From assembly GCA_000433355.1 (NCBI GenBank), contig FR893173.1:1-64000 (forward strand): a DNA stretch of 64,000 nt, written 5' to 3'. Position numbers and translations under genes: made by a program. The stretch is from Alistipes sp. CAG:435. GTDB taxonomy: Bacteria; Bacteroidota; Bacteroidia; Bacteroidales; UBA932. Shown in pieces: positions 16,898-25,335 of the stretch (positions are counted from its first letter, which is position 1; every line of letters begins with the position of its first letter). The notes under the pieces are model-generated. The model saw only the letters and a program-made list of their open reading frames with translations, was not told the DNA's origin and searched no databases.

Positions 16898-17782
16898 CTA
16901 CTTTCCGTAACGGGAAAGTATCGGATCGTAAGCGTCGATCCGGCGGTCACGGAGGAACGGCCACCCTCTGCGGACATATTCAGTGCGGTCGATGTCGATG
17001 TCAACCACCTTCACACCTTCCTCATCAGTCCCGAACTGCGCAAGGATCTCCCCCTGCGGCCCTGTGGCGAATGAATATCCCCAGAAATCCAGTCCGATGG
17101 TGTTCCCGGAAGGATCATCCTCGTGTCCGACACGGTTCACGGTGACGACCGGAACCCCGTTGGCCACCGAATGGCCCCTCTGGACAAGCTGCCAGGCCTG
17201 CCTCTGGGTCTGCTGCTCCTCCTTGGAATCCGTGCCGACCCCACCGATGGCGGTAGGATAGATCAGCAACTGTGCACCGTTCAGAGCCATGAGCCTTGCT
17301 GCCTCAGGGTACCACTGGTCCCAGCAGACCAGCACGCCGAGGCTCCCCACCGAAGTCTGGATAGGCCTGAAGCCCAGATCCCCCGGTGTGAAATAGAACT
17401 TCTCGTAGAAGCAAGGATCGTCAGGAATATGCATCTTGCGGTACTTGCCCGCTATGCTTCCGTCCTTCTCGATCACGACAGCCGTGTTGTGGTAAAGTCC
17501 CGGAGCCCGCTTCTCGAAAAGCGAGAGGACAAGCACGATCCCGAGCCTCTTGGCAAGGTCACCGAAATATTCAGTGGAAGGTCCAGGGATTGTCTCCGCC
17601 AGGTCGCAGAGCGACGCGTCTTCGGTCTGGCAGAAGTACACCGAATTGTGAAGTTCTTGGAGCACAACCAGTTTAGCGCCCTTGGCGGCGCATTCACAGA
17701 TGTTCTCAGTCAATTTGGCGATGTTCGCCTTTATGTCTGTCGTGCAGCTCTGCTGCACCATTCCCACTTTCAAGATGCTCAT
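16898..17782 (-). CDS. aguB: N-carbamoylputrescine amidase
   Basis: This 294-residue nitrilase-superfamily enzyme hydrolyses N-carbamoylputrescine to putrescine, CO2 and ammonia. The Glu-Lys-Cys triad is visible: Glu43 in LQELHN, Lys116 in KYRKMHIPDD, and Cys153 in LVCWDQWYPE. The HIPDDPCFYEKFYF stretch is typical of AguB. There is no signal peptide. The start at 17782 (MSILKVGMVQQ) fits the family; an upstream in-frame start adds 15 unrelated residues. The agmatine deiminase that supplies its substrate is at 25336-26364, so the two-step route from agmatine to putrescine is present but not as one operon. Confidence 0.92.
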   Translation of the reverse strand: MSILKVGMVQQSCTTDIKANIAKLTENICECAAKGAKLVVLQELHNSVYFCQTEDASLCDLAETIPGPSTEYFGDLAKRLGIVLVLSLFEKRAPGLYHNTAVVIEKDGSIAGKYRKMHIPDDPCFYEKFYFTPGDLGFRPIQTSVGSLGVLVCWDQWYPEAARLMALNGAQLLIYPTAIGGVGTDSKEEQQTQRQAWQLVQRGHSVANGVPVVTVNRVGHEDDPSGNTIGLDFWGYSFATGPQGEILAQFGTDEEGVKVVDIDIDRTEYVRRGWPFLRDRRIDAYDPILSRYGK

Positions 17783-17894
17783 GATGATGTTCCTTTTTGC
17801 CGGCTGCGCCGAAGTCTCCGACGGCAAACCATTTCAACCTGTAAAGATAGCAAATTATCAGCGAGAAATGAAAGGACAGCCTGAAACAAAGAAA

Positions 17895-17930
17895 AGAAAA
17901 GTAAAAGGCCCCGCTTTCACGGCAGGGCCT
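17895..17930 (-). terminator. Rho-independent terminator after the small barrel gene
   Basis: On the minus strand GGCCCTGC and GCGGGGCC (17922-17929 and 17907-17914) form an 8-bp stem with one wobble pair and a 7-base loop, followed by TTTTACTTTTC. It lies 45 bp beyond the stop of the 17974-18432 gene and insulates aguB. Confidence 0.75.
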
Positions 17931-17973
17931 GGCTACAGCGTTTTCTGACTGAAGAATCAACTGTCAGCCGTCA

Positions 17974-18432
17974 TCAGAAGTAGTAGCGGGCGCTGACACC
18001 TCCGTAGAAGAGACCGTCTGTCCAGACGCCGCCGTTGCCGAACATGATGCGCGGACGGACATCCACGGAAAGCTGGAGAGGGAACTTGAACTTGTACTCA
18101 AGACCAACGTTGCCAAGTACTCCGGCGTAGAAGACACTCTCGGACGGCCACATGTAGGCTGAGACTCCTGGGCCAGCGTATATGCCCCATGTTCCCACAG
18201 GAGTCCAATCCGGATTGGCTATCATGAAGTTGTAGGTGGCGTCAACATGGAAGGCGTTAAAAGCGTAGCCGTCCATACCGATCTCGAACTCGGCGAAGTT
18301 CGGTCCTTTGAGTGTGTGTTCGTAGGAGAAGTCAAATCCCCAACCGGAACGGATACCGATTGCCCTTGGTTGGGCGCTTGCTACGGCGGCGAAGCCCAGA
18401 ACCGCGACAACAATCAACAATGTCTTTTTCAT
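17974..18432 (-). CDS. Small outer-membrane beta-barrel protein
   Basis: This 152-residue protein has a clear signal peptide (MKKTLLIVVAVLGFAAVASAQ) and then alternating amphipathic strands ending in VSARYYF; a terminal Phe is the outer-membrane barrel signature. The size suggests an eight-stranded barrel like OmpX/OmpW-type proteins. There are no catalytic motifs. The start at 18432 was chosen over an ATG four codons upstream because it gives the standard Lys-Lys n-region. It is followed by its own terminator. The function is unknown. Confidence 0.7.
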   Translation of the reverse strand: MKKTLLIVVAVLGFAAVASAQPRAIGIRSGWGFDFSYEHTLKGPNFAEFEIGMDGYAFNAFHVDATYNFMIANPDWTPVGTWGIYAGPGVSAYMWPSESVFYAGVLGNVGLEYKFKFPLQLSVDVRPRIMFGNGGVWTDGLFYGGVSARYYF

Positions 18433-18490
18433 TACGTTTTGCATTAATTTGTTAAACTATTGATAATAAACCATTTGTCCTCAAGCATAT

Positions 18491-19258
18491 TCAGAAATCC
18501 CTGTCATCAGCCGTGATGCTCTCGATCTCGGCGCTCTTCCCTGCGTATTTCAGGAAGTAAACCGTCACCGCCGTGTAGAACACCGTGTAGGTGAGGATAA
18601 AGAGCGACAGCTGCCAGTACTCGGTGAAGAAGTACGACGCCAGCGCCAGAATGCCCACAAGCAGGGCGGAAACAAAAATCCACGTCACCCCGTTGTTGCG
18701 GCACTTCACGAACTCCTCCGCTGTACAGTTGACTATCAGTTTATGAATATATTCCTTCCGCTCGAAGGCGAAAACCACCGTGTAGAGAATCAGTTGAACT
18801 ACATAGAATGTGAAAAAGCAGTAACAAATCCCGCGGCTGACAGCGTCATGCTCGATGAATATGAAGTATACGGCCACAAAGAGCAGGATAGGGATGACAT
18901 TCAGCAGGATAGGGATTCTACGCACGAGCCTTGAGTTCAGCAGAGCCAATGTGGCGATCGTGAAAAGCAGGGCTTGCGAGGAGCTTATCACCAGATTGCC
19001 AATCGAGAAGAACTTCTCGGTCGGTTCGGCAACGCCCTTGAACAGCAGTCCGGCAGTCATCAAGGCGATGATGAGGAACGCGAGACCAAGGGTGATCCGC
19101 GCGCTGATGTACCTTTCGGGGCGGTAGAGTTTCCGGTTCATCTTCCGGAGGAACCGGCACATGCATAGCAGAAGAACAGCGTCCGTCATGCAAACCACAA
19201 CGGAGGTGAGGCAAAGCGCCATGTAGATCTGTTCTTCTGTTATCATCATTGAATACAA
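18491..19258 (-). CDS. Polytopic membrane protein, paralogue of the neighbouring AraC-type sensor but without HTH
   Basis: This 255-residue protein has about six or seven predicted membrane helices and a short cytosolic tail. It shares phrases with the membrane half of the next gene upstream: SSQALLFTIATL versus SIQSLLFTFTLI, and VVQLILYTVVF versus VVQLILY-like text, in the same order. It ends after the last helix with a normal stop, exactly where the paralogue continues into an AraC HTH domain. It may be a sensor without an output, or a partner or antagonist of the regulator. The start is uncertain among three nearby Met codons (19258, 19249, 19246). Confidence 0.6.
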   Translation of the reverse strand: MYSMMITEEQIYMALCLTSVVVCMTDAVLLLCMCRFLRKMNRKLYRPERYISARITLGLAFLIIALMTAGLLFKGVAEPTEKFFSIGNLVISSSQALLFTIATLALLNSRLVRRIPILLNVIPILLFVAVYFIFIEHDAVSRGICYCFFTFYVVQLILYTVVFAFERKEYIHKLIVNCTAEEFVKCRNNGVTWIFVSALLVGILALASYFFTEYWQLSLFILTYTVFYTAVTVYFLKYAGKSAEIESITADDRDF

Positions 19259-19429
19259 TCCCTATTCAGTAATCCTTAAAAAATAACTTGGTGATCTTTG
19301 ATTGCCAACTAATTTTTTAACGCTTACTCAGTGGGAAGTCTAATGAAAGTATATAATGTTTCGGCAAGAATTCCACTAAGCTTCGGTTGGACAAAAGTAC
19401 TCAACGATGCGGTAAGGTCAAAACAATGA

Positions 19430-19467
19430 GGGTGGTAAATTTCTTTAAGACATGAAATTTACCACCC
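19430..19467. promoter_or_regulatory. Perfect 14-bp inverted repeat between the two paralogues
   Basis: GGGTGGTAAATTTC (19430-19443) and GAAATTTACCACCC (19454-19467) are exact inverses around a 10-base loop. A further GGTAAAT direct copy is seen closer to the AraC stop. It starts 27 bp downstream of the regulator's stop and lies about 170 bp before the next gene. It could be a terminator with a weak T run on the minus strand, or an operator bound by the AraC-type regulator. Confidence 0.6.
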
Positions 19468-19493
19468 GTAAGCGTGATTTACCAACAGATTTA

Positions 19494-20609
19494 CTATTCA
19501 GGCCGATTCGTCCCGCAAGTTTCCATGAACTCCGTCGGGGTCTGGCCGACCACTTTCTTGAAATGATGGTAGAAATTCTGGGACGTTCCGAAGCCGAGTC
19601 TCATCGCAAGAGCGTTCATCGAGACGTCCGGAGTTGCCATGATTATCCTCTTCGCCTCTTCGATCCTCAGGTTGGCTCTCCAGACACGGAAGTCCTGCAC
19701 CATCACATTCTGGAAGTACCAGCGGAAGAACCGGGGATCCACACCGCTACGCTCGATGATGTAGTTTCTGTCACGTTCAGGGTTCAGGTAGTCCTTCAAG
19801 GCCACATATTCATCCAACGATGCCTTAAGTCTGCTCATGAGTTCCTCCGAAACGTTGAATTCAGAGTCCGACGCCATCGTTTCCTGATCCGATTTCAGTC
19901 CGGCAGCCTCATCAGGAGACGATTTCACAGCAGGGAGATAATAGTCAGAACGGATGATGTAGTTGATGAAGCGGCTGGCGAACCAGACGTAGAAGGCTAT
20001 GTAGCAGCACATGAAGGCATTATAGACCAGCTGCGGTACCGTAAGGGACAACAGTGCGGACACCCCGACCGTCAAGGCAGCGATAAAGCTGTTCCTCGCC
20101 CAACGGAGCGGCCGTTCATATTCCTCATCATAATAGTCTTTGACCTGCTTGACGAACTTTTTGTAGCATCTTTGGAACAACGCCGAGTAAAGAATAAGCT
20201 GGACAATGACAGCGGCGACCGCCACGCATGTGACTATCGGCGAGCCAGCCAACGAATCCACGACAAGAAAGCAGAGCGAACCGACGGCCACGAGAGCCAC
20301 GTTGATCAATATCCTTCGCATCGTTACGAGAGATGGCTGGATCATCGTTATCAACGTGAAAGTGAACAGCAAGGACTGGATGGACACCGAGACGATCGTG
20401 GCGGCGGCTATGTCTTCGGAGTCATTCAGTCCGTAGATGTTCAGCCAGTCAGGGACAGCAAGCAGAAAATAACTTGCGGCAAGTATCGCCCTTGCGAAAC
20501 GGATCTTCCGGCTTTCCTCGTCCGGTTCAATCCTGACGAGAAGCAAGATGAAAGCCAGCGTGGTGATGGCCACGCCGGACACAAAAGACAACGATGAGTA
20601 AATGTCCAT
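19494..20609 (-). CDS. Membrane-bound AraC-family transcription regulator
   Basis: This protein has about 371 residues. The first roughly 215 hold six or seven hydrophobic helices. A polar linker follows, and then a C-terminal AraC HTH domain with FRVWRANLRIEEAKRII, a first helix-turn-helix, and the second-HTH signature MRLGFGTSQNFYHHFKKVVGQTPTEF. The architecture is that of membrane-anchored one-component regulators common in Bacteroidota. The start at 20609 (MDIYSSLSF) was chosen because a TAnnTTTG box lies 26 bp upstream and the longer frame would run into the divergent relA promoter. It is probably controlled by an envelope or small-molecule signal. Targets are unknown; the adjacent paralogue and barrel gene are candidates. 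Confidence 0.8.
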   Translation of the reverse strand: MDIYSSLSFVSGVAITTLAFILLLVRIEPDEESRKIRFARAILAASYFLLAVPDWLNIYGLNDSEDIAAATIVSVSIQSLLFTFTLITMIQPSLVTMRRILINVALVAVGSLCFLVVDSLAGSPIVTCVAVAAVIVQLILYSALFQRCYKKFVKQVKDYYDEEYERPLRWARNSFIAALTVGVSALLSLTVPQLVYNAFMCCYIAFYVWFASRFINYIIRSDYYLPAVKSSPDEAAGLKSDQETMASDSEFNVSEELMSRLKASLDEYVALKDYLNPERDRNYIIERSGVDPRFFRWYFQNVMVQDFRVWRANLRIEEAKRIIMATPDVSMNALAMRLGFGTSQNFYHHFKKVVGQTPTEFMETCGTNRPE

Positions 20610-20634
20610 GGAAGGTAAATCGCTTTCCTGTCCG

Positions 20635-20642
20635 CAAAAATA
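20635..20642 (-). promoter_or_regulatory. -7 box for the membrane AraC regulator
   Basis: TATTTTTG on the minus strand matches TAnnTTTG and lies 26 bp before the chosen ATG at 20609, giving a leader of about 20 bases. No -33 TTG is found at 19-21 bp. Confidence 0.55.
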
Positions 20643-20790
20643 CAAAAAAGAATCCAAGTCCACGTAAGAAATCCGGGCTGATTCCGTCAGAATCGCCAAA
20701 GACGAGCTGCCACTAAACATTCTTTGCCTTTCTTGTTGAATCTGGTCAAACAAAGAAGACAAAACTGTGTCATTTTTGAAGTTTTTTTTG

Positions 20791-20798
20791 TATTTTTG
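20791..20798 (+). promoter_or_regulatory. -7 box for relA
   Basis: TATTTTTG on the plus strand lies 38 bp before the relA ATG at 20836 and matches TAnnTTTG. The upstream region is T-rich and no clear -33 element is seen. Confidence 0.55.
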
Positions 20799-20835
20799 AG
20801 AGGAATGATGCCCTCGGGCGTAAAACGGACTTGCT

Positions 20836-23067
20836 ATGGACACGATTCATCAGAGATTTCCCCAGTACGATGAGGGCGGACAGGCTCTCATCGACAAAGC
20901 GTACGCTATAGCTTCGGCGGCGCTGGCCGACGAGACGCGTGGCAACGGACACCCCTTCATCGAGCATCCGGTCAACGTGGCGCTGATCGCGGCGGACGAG
21001 ATCGGTCTGCCGGCGGACTGCGTGGCGGCGGTGTTCCTCCACGAGGCGACCAGAAAGCATCCGGAGATTGATCTGCGCGCGGAAAGGCCTTTGGATGGTA
21101 CGGCCCTTCGGCAGGCTCAGGGGCCGGAATCTAAAGACCAGGGACCGGAACCGAAAGGCGGATTCCCGGAGGACGTCTATAAAATGGTTGATGGACTGAA
21201 CAAGATCGCGACCATCAAGCCTAAGGACACCCGGCTGGAGGCCGAAAGCTACAAGAAACTCATAGTACAGTACTCGACAGACCCTCGTGTGACCGTGCTC
21301 AAGATCGCGGACCGGTTGGAGGTAATGAGGCATCTGGAGATGTTTCCTAAGGCTTCCAGGGAGAAAAAGATTCTGGAGACCTTGATGCTGTACATTCCTC
21401 TGGCACACCAACTTGGGCTCTACAACATCAAGAGCGAGATGGAGGACATCTACTTCCGTTTCGCCGAGCCGGAGCAGTACCGCGCCATCACCAACAAGCT
21501 GAAAGCCACGGAAAGAGACCGCATAAGGCTGACCGATGAGTTCATCGAGCCGCTCAAGAAGACCCTTTCCGATGACGGGATCCACTACAAGCTGAAGATC
21601 AGGACCAAGACGGCATATTCAATCTGGAGGAAGATGCAGAAGCAGAAAGTGCCGTTCGAGGGGGTGTATGATGTCTTCGCAATCCGGTTCATCATCGACT
21701 GCGAGCCTGATGCCAAGACGGAGAAAGACCTCTGCTGGAAAGTCTATTCATACGTGACTGAAGAATATGAGGCCGACACCAAACGTCTGCGTGACTGGGT
21801 GACGAACCCTAAGCCGAACGGTTACGAGTCCCTGCACATCACGGTCAAGAACAAGAGCGGTGCCTATCTTGAGGTTCAGATCAGGACAAAAAGGATGGAT
21901 GACGAGGCGGAGAACGGACAGGCCTCACACTGGTCCTACAAGGGCATCAAGCACGAGGCGCAGCTGGACAAATGGCTGACATCCGTGCGTTACGCCCTTG
22001 AGCATCCTCACGAAGGCAGTCCGGACGAGCTTCCGCAGCCGCCTTCCAAGGAGATATTCGTGTTCACGCCGTCCGGGGAGCTGAGGATCCTGCCGGCCGG
22101 AGCCACCGTGCTGGACTTTGCCTTTAATATTCATTCAGGGCTTGGAGTGCGCTGCGCCGGAGGCCGGATCAACGGGAAGGCGGTGTCAATCAGGGAGAAA
22201 CTGAAGACGGGAGATGTCGTGGACATCATGTCCGGCAAGAACCAGAAGCCGTCCTCAGACTGGCTGAATTTCGTCGTGACCTCCAAGGCGCGCAACCGCA
22301 TCAAGCAGGAGCTCAATGAGGAGGAATATAAGAAAGCGGCGCAAGGCAAGGAGCTTCTGGGAAGGCGCCTGAAGAACTGGAAGCTGGAGCTTCCGGACGA
22401 TGTCGTCGCTGAATTGCTGAAAAGGCTGAAATATAACACCCTCAATTCGTTCTACGCAGCGGTGGCTGACGGGAATGTCGATGTGAACGATGTGAAGAAC
22501 TACATCCTCGACAGGGACAGAATCGCCGCGGAAGCCATCGAGGCGGCAAGGGAGGCCGAGGCGGAAAGGATCGAGACAAGGTCAGCCGACTGGGGTAACA
22601 GACATTCCTCGGATGACATCCTTGTACTTAACGCACGTGACCTCAAGGGATTGGACTACAAGATGTCCAAGTGCTGCCATCCCGTGTTCGGGGACGATGT
22701 GTTCGGGTTCGTGACCAGGACAGAGGGGATCAAAATCCACAGAATCTCCTGCCCGAACGCGGCACGCCTGATCAGCACCTATCCGTACAGGATCCAGAAA
22801 GTAAAATGGGCTGACTCCCCTGCCGGCGGCAGTTTCCAGAGCTCGCTGAAGATCATCGCGGACATGGAGTCCTCCGTGATCGGTCAGATCACCGAGATCG
22901 TGAACACGTTCAAGGCTTCTCTGAGGACATTCAACGTCAACGAGAACCGGCGGAGCGGCACCTACGAAATCACGATGAGGATCTCCGTGCCGTCCAACAT
23001 GGAGCTCGACAAGGTCATCTCCCAGATCAAGACGCTCAAGCACGTGACGAAAGTCAACAGGGCGTAA
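20836..23067 (+). CDS. relA: RelA-type (p)ppGpp synthetase with degenerate hydrolase domain
   Basis: This is a 743-residue RelA/SpoT homologue: HD region (about 20-170), synthetase (about 230-365, with GVYDVFAIRFI, KPNGYESLHITVKN and LEVQIRTKRMDDEAENG), TGS (about 415-475, IFVFTPSGELRILPAGAT), zinc-finger/helical region with KCCHPVFGD, and a C-terminal ACT domain. The synthetase motifs are intact. The hydrolase site is not: the HDxxED motif reads HEATRK (69-74), and the later ADRLxN motif reads ADRLEV, so metal and catalytic residues are lost. It should make but not degrade the alarmone in response to amino-acid starvation on the ribosome. Residues 89-97 are encoded by a REP repeat inserted in frame. 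Confidence 0.92.
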   Translation: MDTIHQRFPQYDEGGQALIDKAYAIASAALADETRGNGHPFIEHPVNVALIAADEIGLPADCVAAVFLHEATRKHPEIDLRAERPLDGTALRQAQGPESKDQGPEPKGGFPEDVYKMVDGLNKIATIKPKDTRLEAESYKKLIVQYSTDPRVTVLKIADRLEVMRHLEMFPKASREKKILETLMLYIPLAHQLGLYNIKSEMEDIYFRFAEPEQYRAITNKLKATERDRIRLTDEFIEPLKKTLSDDGIHYKLKIRTKTAYSIWRKMQKQKVPFEGVYDVFAIRFIIDCEPDAKTEKDLCWKVYSYVTEEYEADTKRLRDWVTNPKPNGYESLHITVKNKSGAYLEVQIRTKRMDDEAENGQASHWSYKGIKHEAQLDKWLTSVRYALEHPHEGSPDELPQPPSKEIFVFTPSGELRILPAGATVLDFAFNIHSGLGVRCAGGRINGKAVSIREKLKTGDVVDIMSGKNQKPSSDWLNFVVTSKARNRIKQELNEEEYKKAAQGKELLGRRLKNWKLELPDDVVAELLKRLKYNTLNSFYAAVADGNVDVNDVKNYILDRDRIAAEAIEAAREAEAERIETRSADWGNRHSSDDILVLNARDLKGLDYKMSKCCHPVFGDDVFGFVTRTEGIKIHRISCPNAARLISTYPYRIQKVKWADSPAGGSFQSSLKIIADMESSVIGQITEIVNTFKASLRTFNVNENRRSGTYEITMRISVPSNMELDKVISQIKTLKHVTKVNRA
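21102..21125. repeat. REP copy inserted in frame inside relA
   Basis: The bases 21102-21125 read as the 25-bp palindromic repeat with GGCCC/GGGCC ends around TTCGGCAGGCTCAG. They are translated as part of the peptide TALRQAQGPESK in the degenerate hydrolase domain. A following GACCAGGGACCGG looks like a further partial copy. Confidence 0.8.
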
Positions 23068-23068
23068 A

Positions 23069-23084
23069 GCCTGTCGAAGTGACC
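23069..23084. repeat. Half REP at the convergent relA/uvrB ends
   Basis: GCCTGTCGAAGTGACC is the right half of the dispersed repeat. It begins two bases beyond the relA stop and ends 7 bp before the uvrB stop on the other strand, so it occupies the whole convergent gap. Confidence 0.7.
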
Positions 23085-23091
23085 GGACAAA

Positions 23092-25269
23092 TCAATCCTT
23101 CCAGACTTTAAGATATTCCTGGAGGGCCCACATCTCGTCGCGGTAGCGCGCAGCCTCGCTGAAGTCCAGGTCAGCCGCGGACTTCTCCATCCTGCGCTTG
23201 TCCTCCGCGATGGTCTTCTGGATCTGCTCCCGGCTCATCGACCTGATCACCGGATCCTGAAGCACGGCGGCAAGGTCAGCCTTGACAAAGCCATCAACAT
23301 AGGCCGTGTTGCCTTCCCTCTTGGAATCATGTCCAAGCCCGACGGAGACAGTGCCACGTCCAAGCTCGCTTGGATTAGGAATATACGTCGGATCCGAAAC
23401 CGAATCCGCCGCGCTGACCCTTCCGCTCGGACCGTTCTTGACCCGAGGATTGACAGCCTTATCCGACTCGCCGTAGAGTTCGGACACGAGTATATTCCTT
23501 TTGACATCAACCTGCTTCGGGGTGATGTGGTGGAGTTTGTTATATTCAATCTGCTTCGTCCTGCGGCGGTTGGTCTCGCGGATGGTCTGATCCATCGACT
23601 CGGTGACCGTGTCGGCATACATTATCACAAGGCCGTTGACGTTTCTTGCGGCTCGACCGGCGGTCTGGGTCAACGCCCTTCCCGAGCGGAGGAAGCCCTC
23701 CTTGTCAGCGTCCAGGATCGCCACAAGCGACACTGTAGGAATATCCAGTCCCTCACGCAGAAGGTTCACTCCGACCAAAACATCGAAGAGGCCGTTCTTG
23801 AAGTCCTCGATGATCTCCACGCGCTCGCCGGTATCGACATCGGAATGGATGTAGCGCACCCGGATGTCGATCTTGTCCAGATAGTCGGTCAACTCCTCGG
23901 CCATCCTCTTGGTCAGGGTCGTGACGAGTACCCTCTCGTCCTTCTCGGCTCTCTTGCGGATCTCCTCGACAAGATCATCGACCTGATTCTTGGTCGGACG
24001 CACCTCGATCGGAGGATCCAGCAGGCCTGTAGGCCGCACAACCTGTTCGACCACAAGGCCGTCGGAGCGTTCCAGCTCATAGTCCGAAGGCGTGGCGCTG
24101 ACATAGACCTTCTGACCGGTAATAGAGTTGAACTCATCGAAGGTCAAAGGTCGGTTGTCTGATGCGGCCGGAAGACGGAAGCCATATTCAATAAGGACAG
24201 ACTTTCGCGCGTGGTCGCCGCCGTACATCGCCCTGATCTGCGGAATCGTGACGTGGCTCTCGTCAATGAACGTGATGAAGTCCTTCGGGAAGTAGTCTAT
24301 AAGGCAGAACGGTCTCTGACCCGGCTGACGGCCGTCCAGATAGCGGGAGTAGTTCTCGATGCCCGGGCAGTAGCCCATCTCCTTGATCATCTCAAGGTCG
24401 TTCTCCACTCTCTGCTGCAACCTTTTGGCCTCCAACCCCTTGCCAATCTCATTGAAGTAATCGACCTGCTTCTTGAGATCGTCCTGGATCATACTCACGG
24501 CCTTGATGCTGCGCTCCCTCGTGGTCACGAAGTTCGTGGCCGGGAAGATCGGAACCTCATCCAAGGATTCAATGTGCGCCCCGGTCAGCGGATCGATCAG
24601 CGAAAGGGAATCAATCTCGTCACCGAAAAACTCAATCCTCACGGCCTCGTCAGAACCTCCGAGAAAGACATCGACAGTGTCTCCACGAACCCTGAACGTT
24701 CCCCTTTTGAAATCCACCTCCGTGCGACTGTAGTTCGCGTCAACCAGATGGTAAAGGAGCCTTGTCAGGCTGCGCTGCTCGCCCCTCTTGACCACAACAG
24801 ACTGAGCGTGAAAATCCTCCGGGTTTCCAATACCATAGAGACAGGACACGCTGGAGACCACGATCACGTCCCGACGTCCGGACATCAAAGCCGAGGCGGC
24901 GCTGAGGCGCAACTTGTCAATCTGGTCATTGATACTGAGGTCTTTCTCGATGTATGTATCAGTTGTCGGAAGATAAGCCTCAGGCTGATAATAGTCGTAG
25001 TATGAGACGAAATATTCAACGGCATTGGACGGGAAGAAGCTTTTGAACTCCCCGTAAAGCTGCGCCGCCAGCGTCTTGTTGTGGCTGAGGATCAGCGCCG
25101 GCCTCTGGAGCCTCTCGATGACGTTCGCCATCGTGAAGGTCTTTCCCGACCCTGTCACGCCCAGCAATGTCACATCCCCCACGCCCTGACTCAGAGCCTC
25201 GCAAAGCCCCTCGATCGCCCCCGGCTGATCCCCCGACGGCTTGTATGTCGATTCCAAACGAAATTTCAT
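23092..25269 (-). CDS. uvrB: UvrABC excinuclease subunit B
   Basis: This 725-residue damage-verification helicase belongs to nucleotide excision repair; UvrA loads it and UvrC cuts beside it. The Walker A motif GVTGSGKT is at 37-44, the damage-binding beta-hairpin is in [23 protein letters not shown], helicase motif II is FIDESH, and motifs V-VI are [11 protein letters not shown] and [11 protein letters not shown]-terminal UVR motif ([22 protein letters not shown] region) contacts UvrC. It is slightly longer than E. coli UvrB because of a linker after the helicase. It is divergent from aguA with overlapping promoters and convergent with relA. Confidence 0.97.
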   Translation of the reverse strand: MKFRLESTYKPSGDQPGAIEGLCEALSQGVGDVTLLGVTGSGKTFTMANVIERLQRPALILSHNKTLAAQLYGEFKSFFPSNAVEYFVSYYDYYQPEAYLPTTDTYIEKDLSINDQIDKLRLSAASALMSGRRDVIVVSSVSCLYGIGNPEDFHAQSVVVKRGEQRSLTRLLYHLVDANYSRTEVDFKRGTFRVRGDTVDVFLGGSDEAVRIEFFGDEIDSLSLIDPLTGAHIESLDEVPIFPATNFVTTRERSIKAVSMIQDDLKKQVDYFNEIGKGLEAKRLQQRVENDLEMIKEMGYCPGIENYSRYLDGRQPGQRPFCLIDYFPKDFITFIDESHVTIPQIRAMYGGDHARKSVLIEYGFRLPAASDNRPLTFDEFNSITGQKVYVSATPSDYELERSDGLVVEQVVRPTGLLDPPIEVRPTKNQVDDLVEEIRKRAEKDERVLVTTLTKRMAEELTDYLDKIDIRVRYIHSDVDTGERVEIIEDFKNGLFDVLVGVNLLREGLDIPTVSLVAILDADKEGFLRSGRALTQTAGRAARNVNGLVIMYADTVTESMDQTIRETNRRRTKQIEYNKLHHITPKQVDVKRNILVSELYGESDKAVNPRVKNGPSGRVSAADSVSDPTYIPNPSELGRGTVSVGLGHDSKREGNTAYVDGFVKADLAAVLQDPVIRSMSREQIQKTIAEDKRRMEKSAADLDFSEAARYRDEMWALQEYLKVWKD

Positions 25270-25300
25270 AGCTTATACCTTACTCCTGTTCGCTGTTCAC

Positions 25301-25308
25301 AAAAATAA
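25301..25308 (-). promoter_or_regulatory. -7 box for uvrB
   Basis: TATTTTTG on the minus strand lies 31 bp before the uvrB ATG at 25269. It is separated by only 4 bp from the -7 box of the divergent aguA promoter, so the two promoters should compete for polymerase. Confidence 0.55.
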
Positions 25309-25312
25309 CAAT

Positions 25313-25320
25313 ATCTTTGC
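25313..25320 (+). promoter_or_regulatory. -7 box for aguA
   Basis: TATCTTTG on the plus strand lies 15 bp before the first ATG of aguA at 25336. This implies a very short leader of about 10 bases. It abuts the divergent uvrB -7 box. Confidence 0.55.
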
Positions 25321-25335
25321 ATATAATAAACTGTA

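Noticed and set aside
19452..20597. A 381-codon plus-strand open frame opposite the AraC-type regulator
   Set aside because: It mirrors the codons of a well-supported membrane regulator on the other strand, has no recognisable domain and reads as a charged low-complexity string; it is an antisense shadow.
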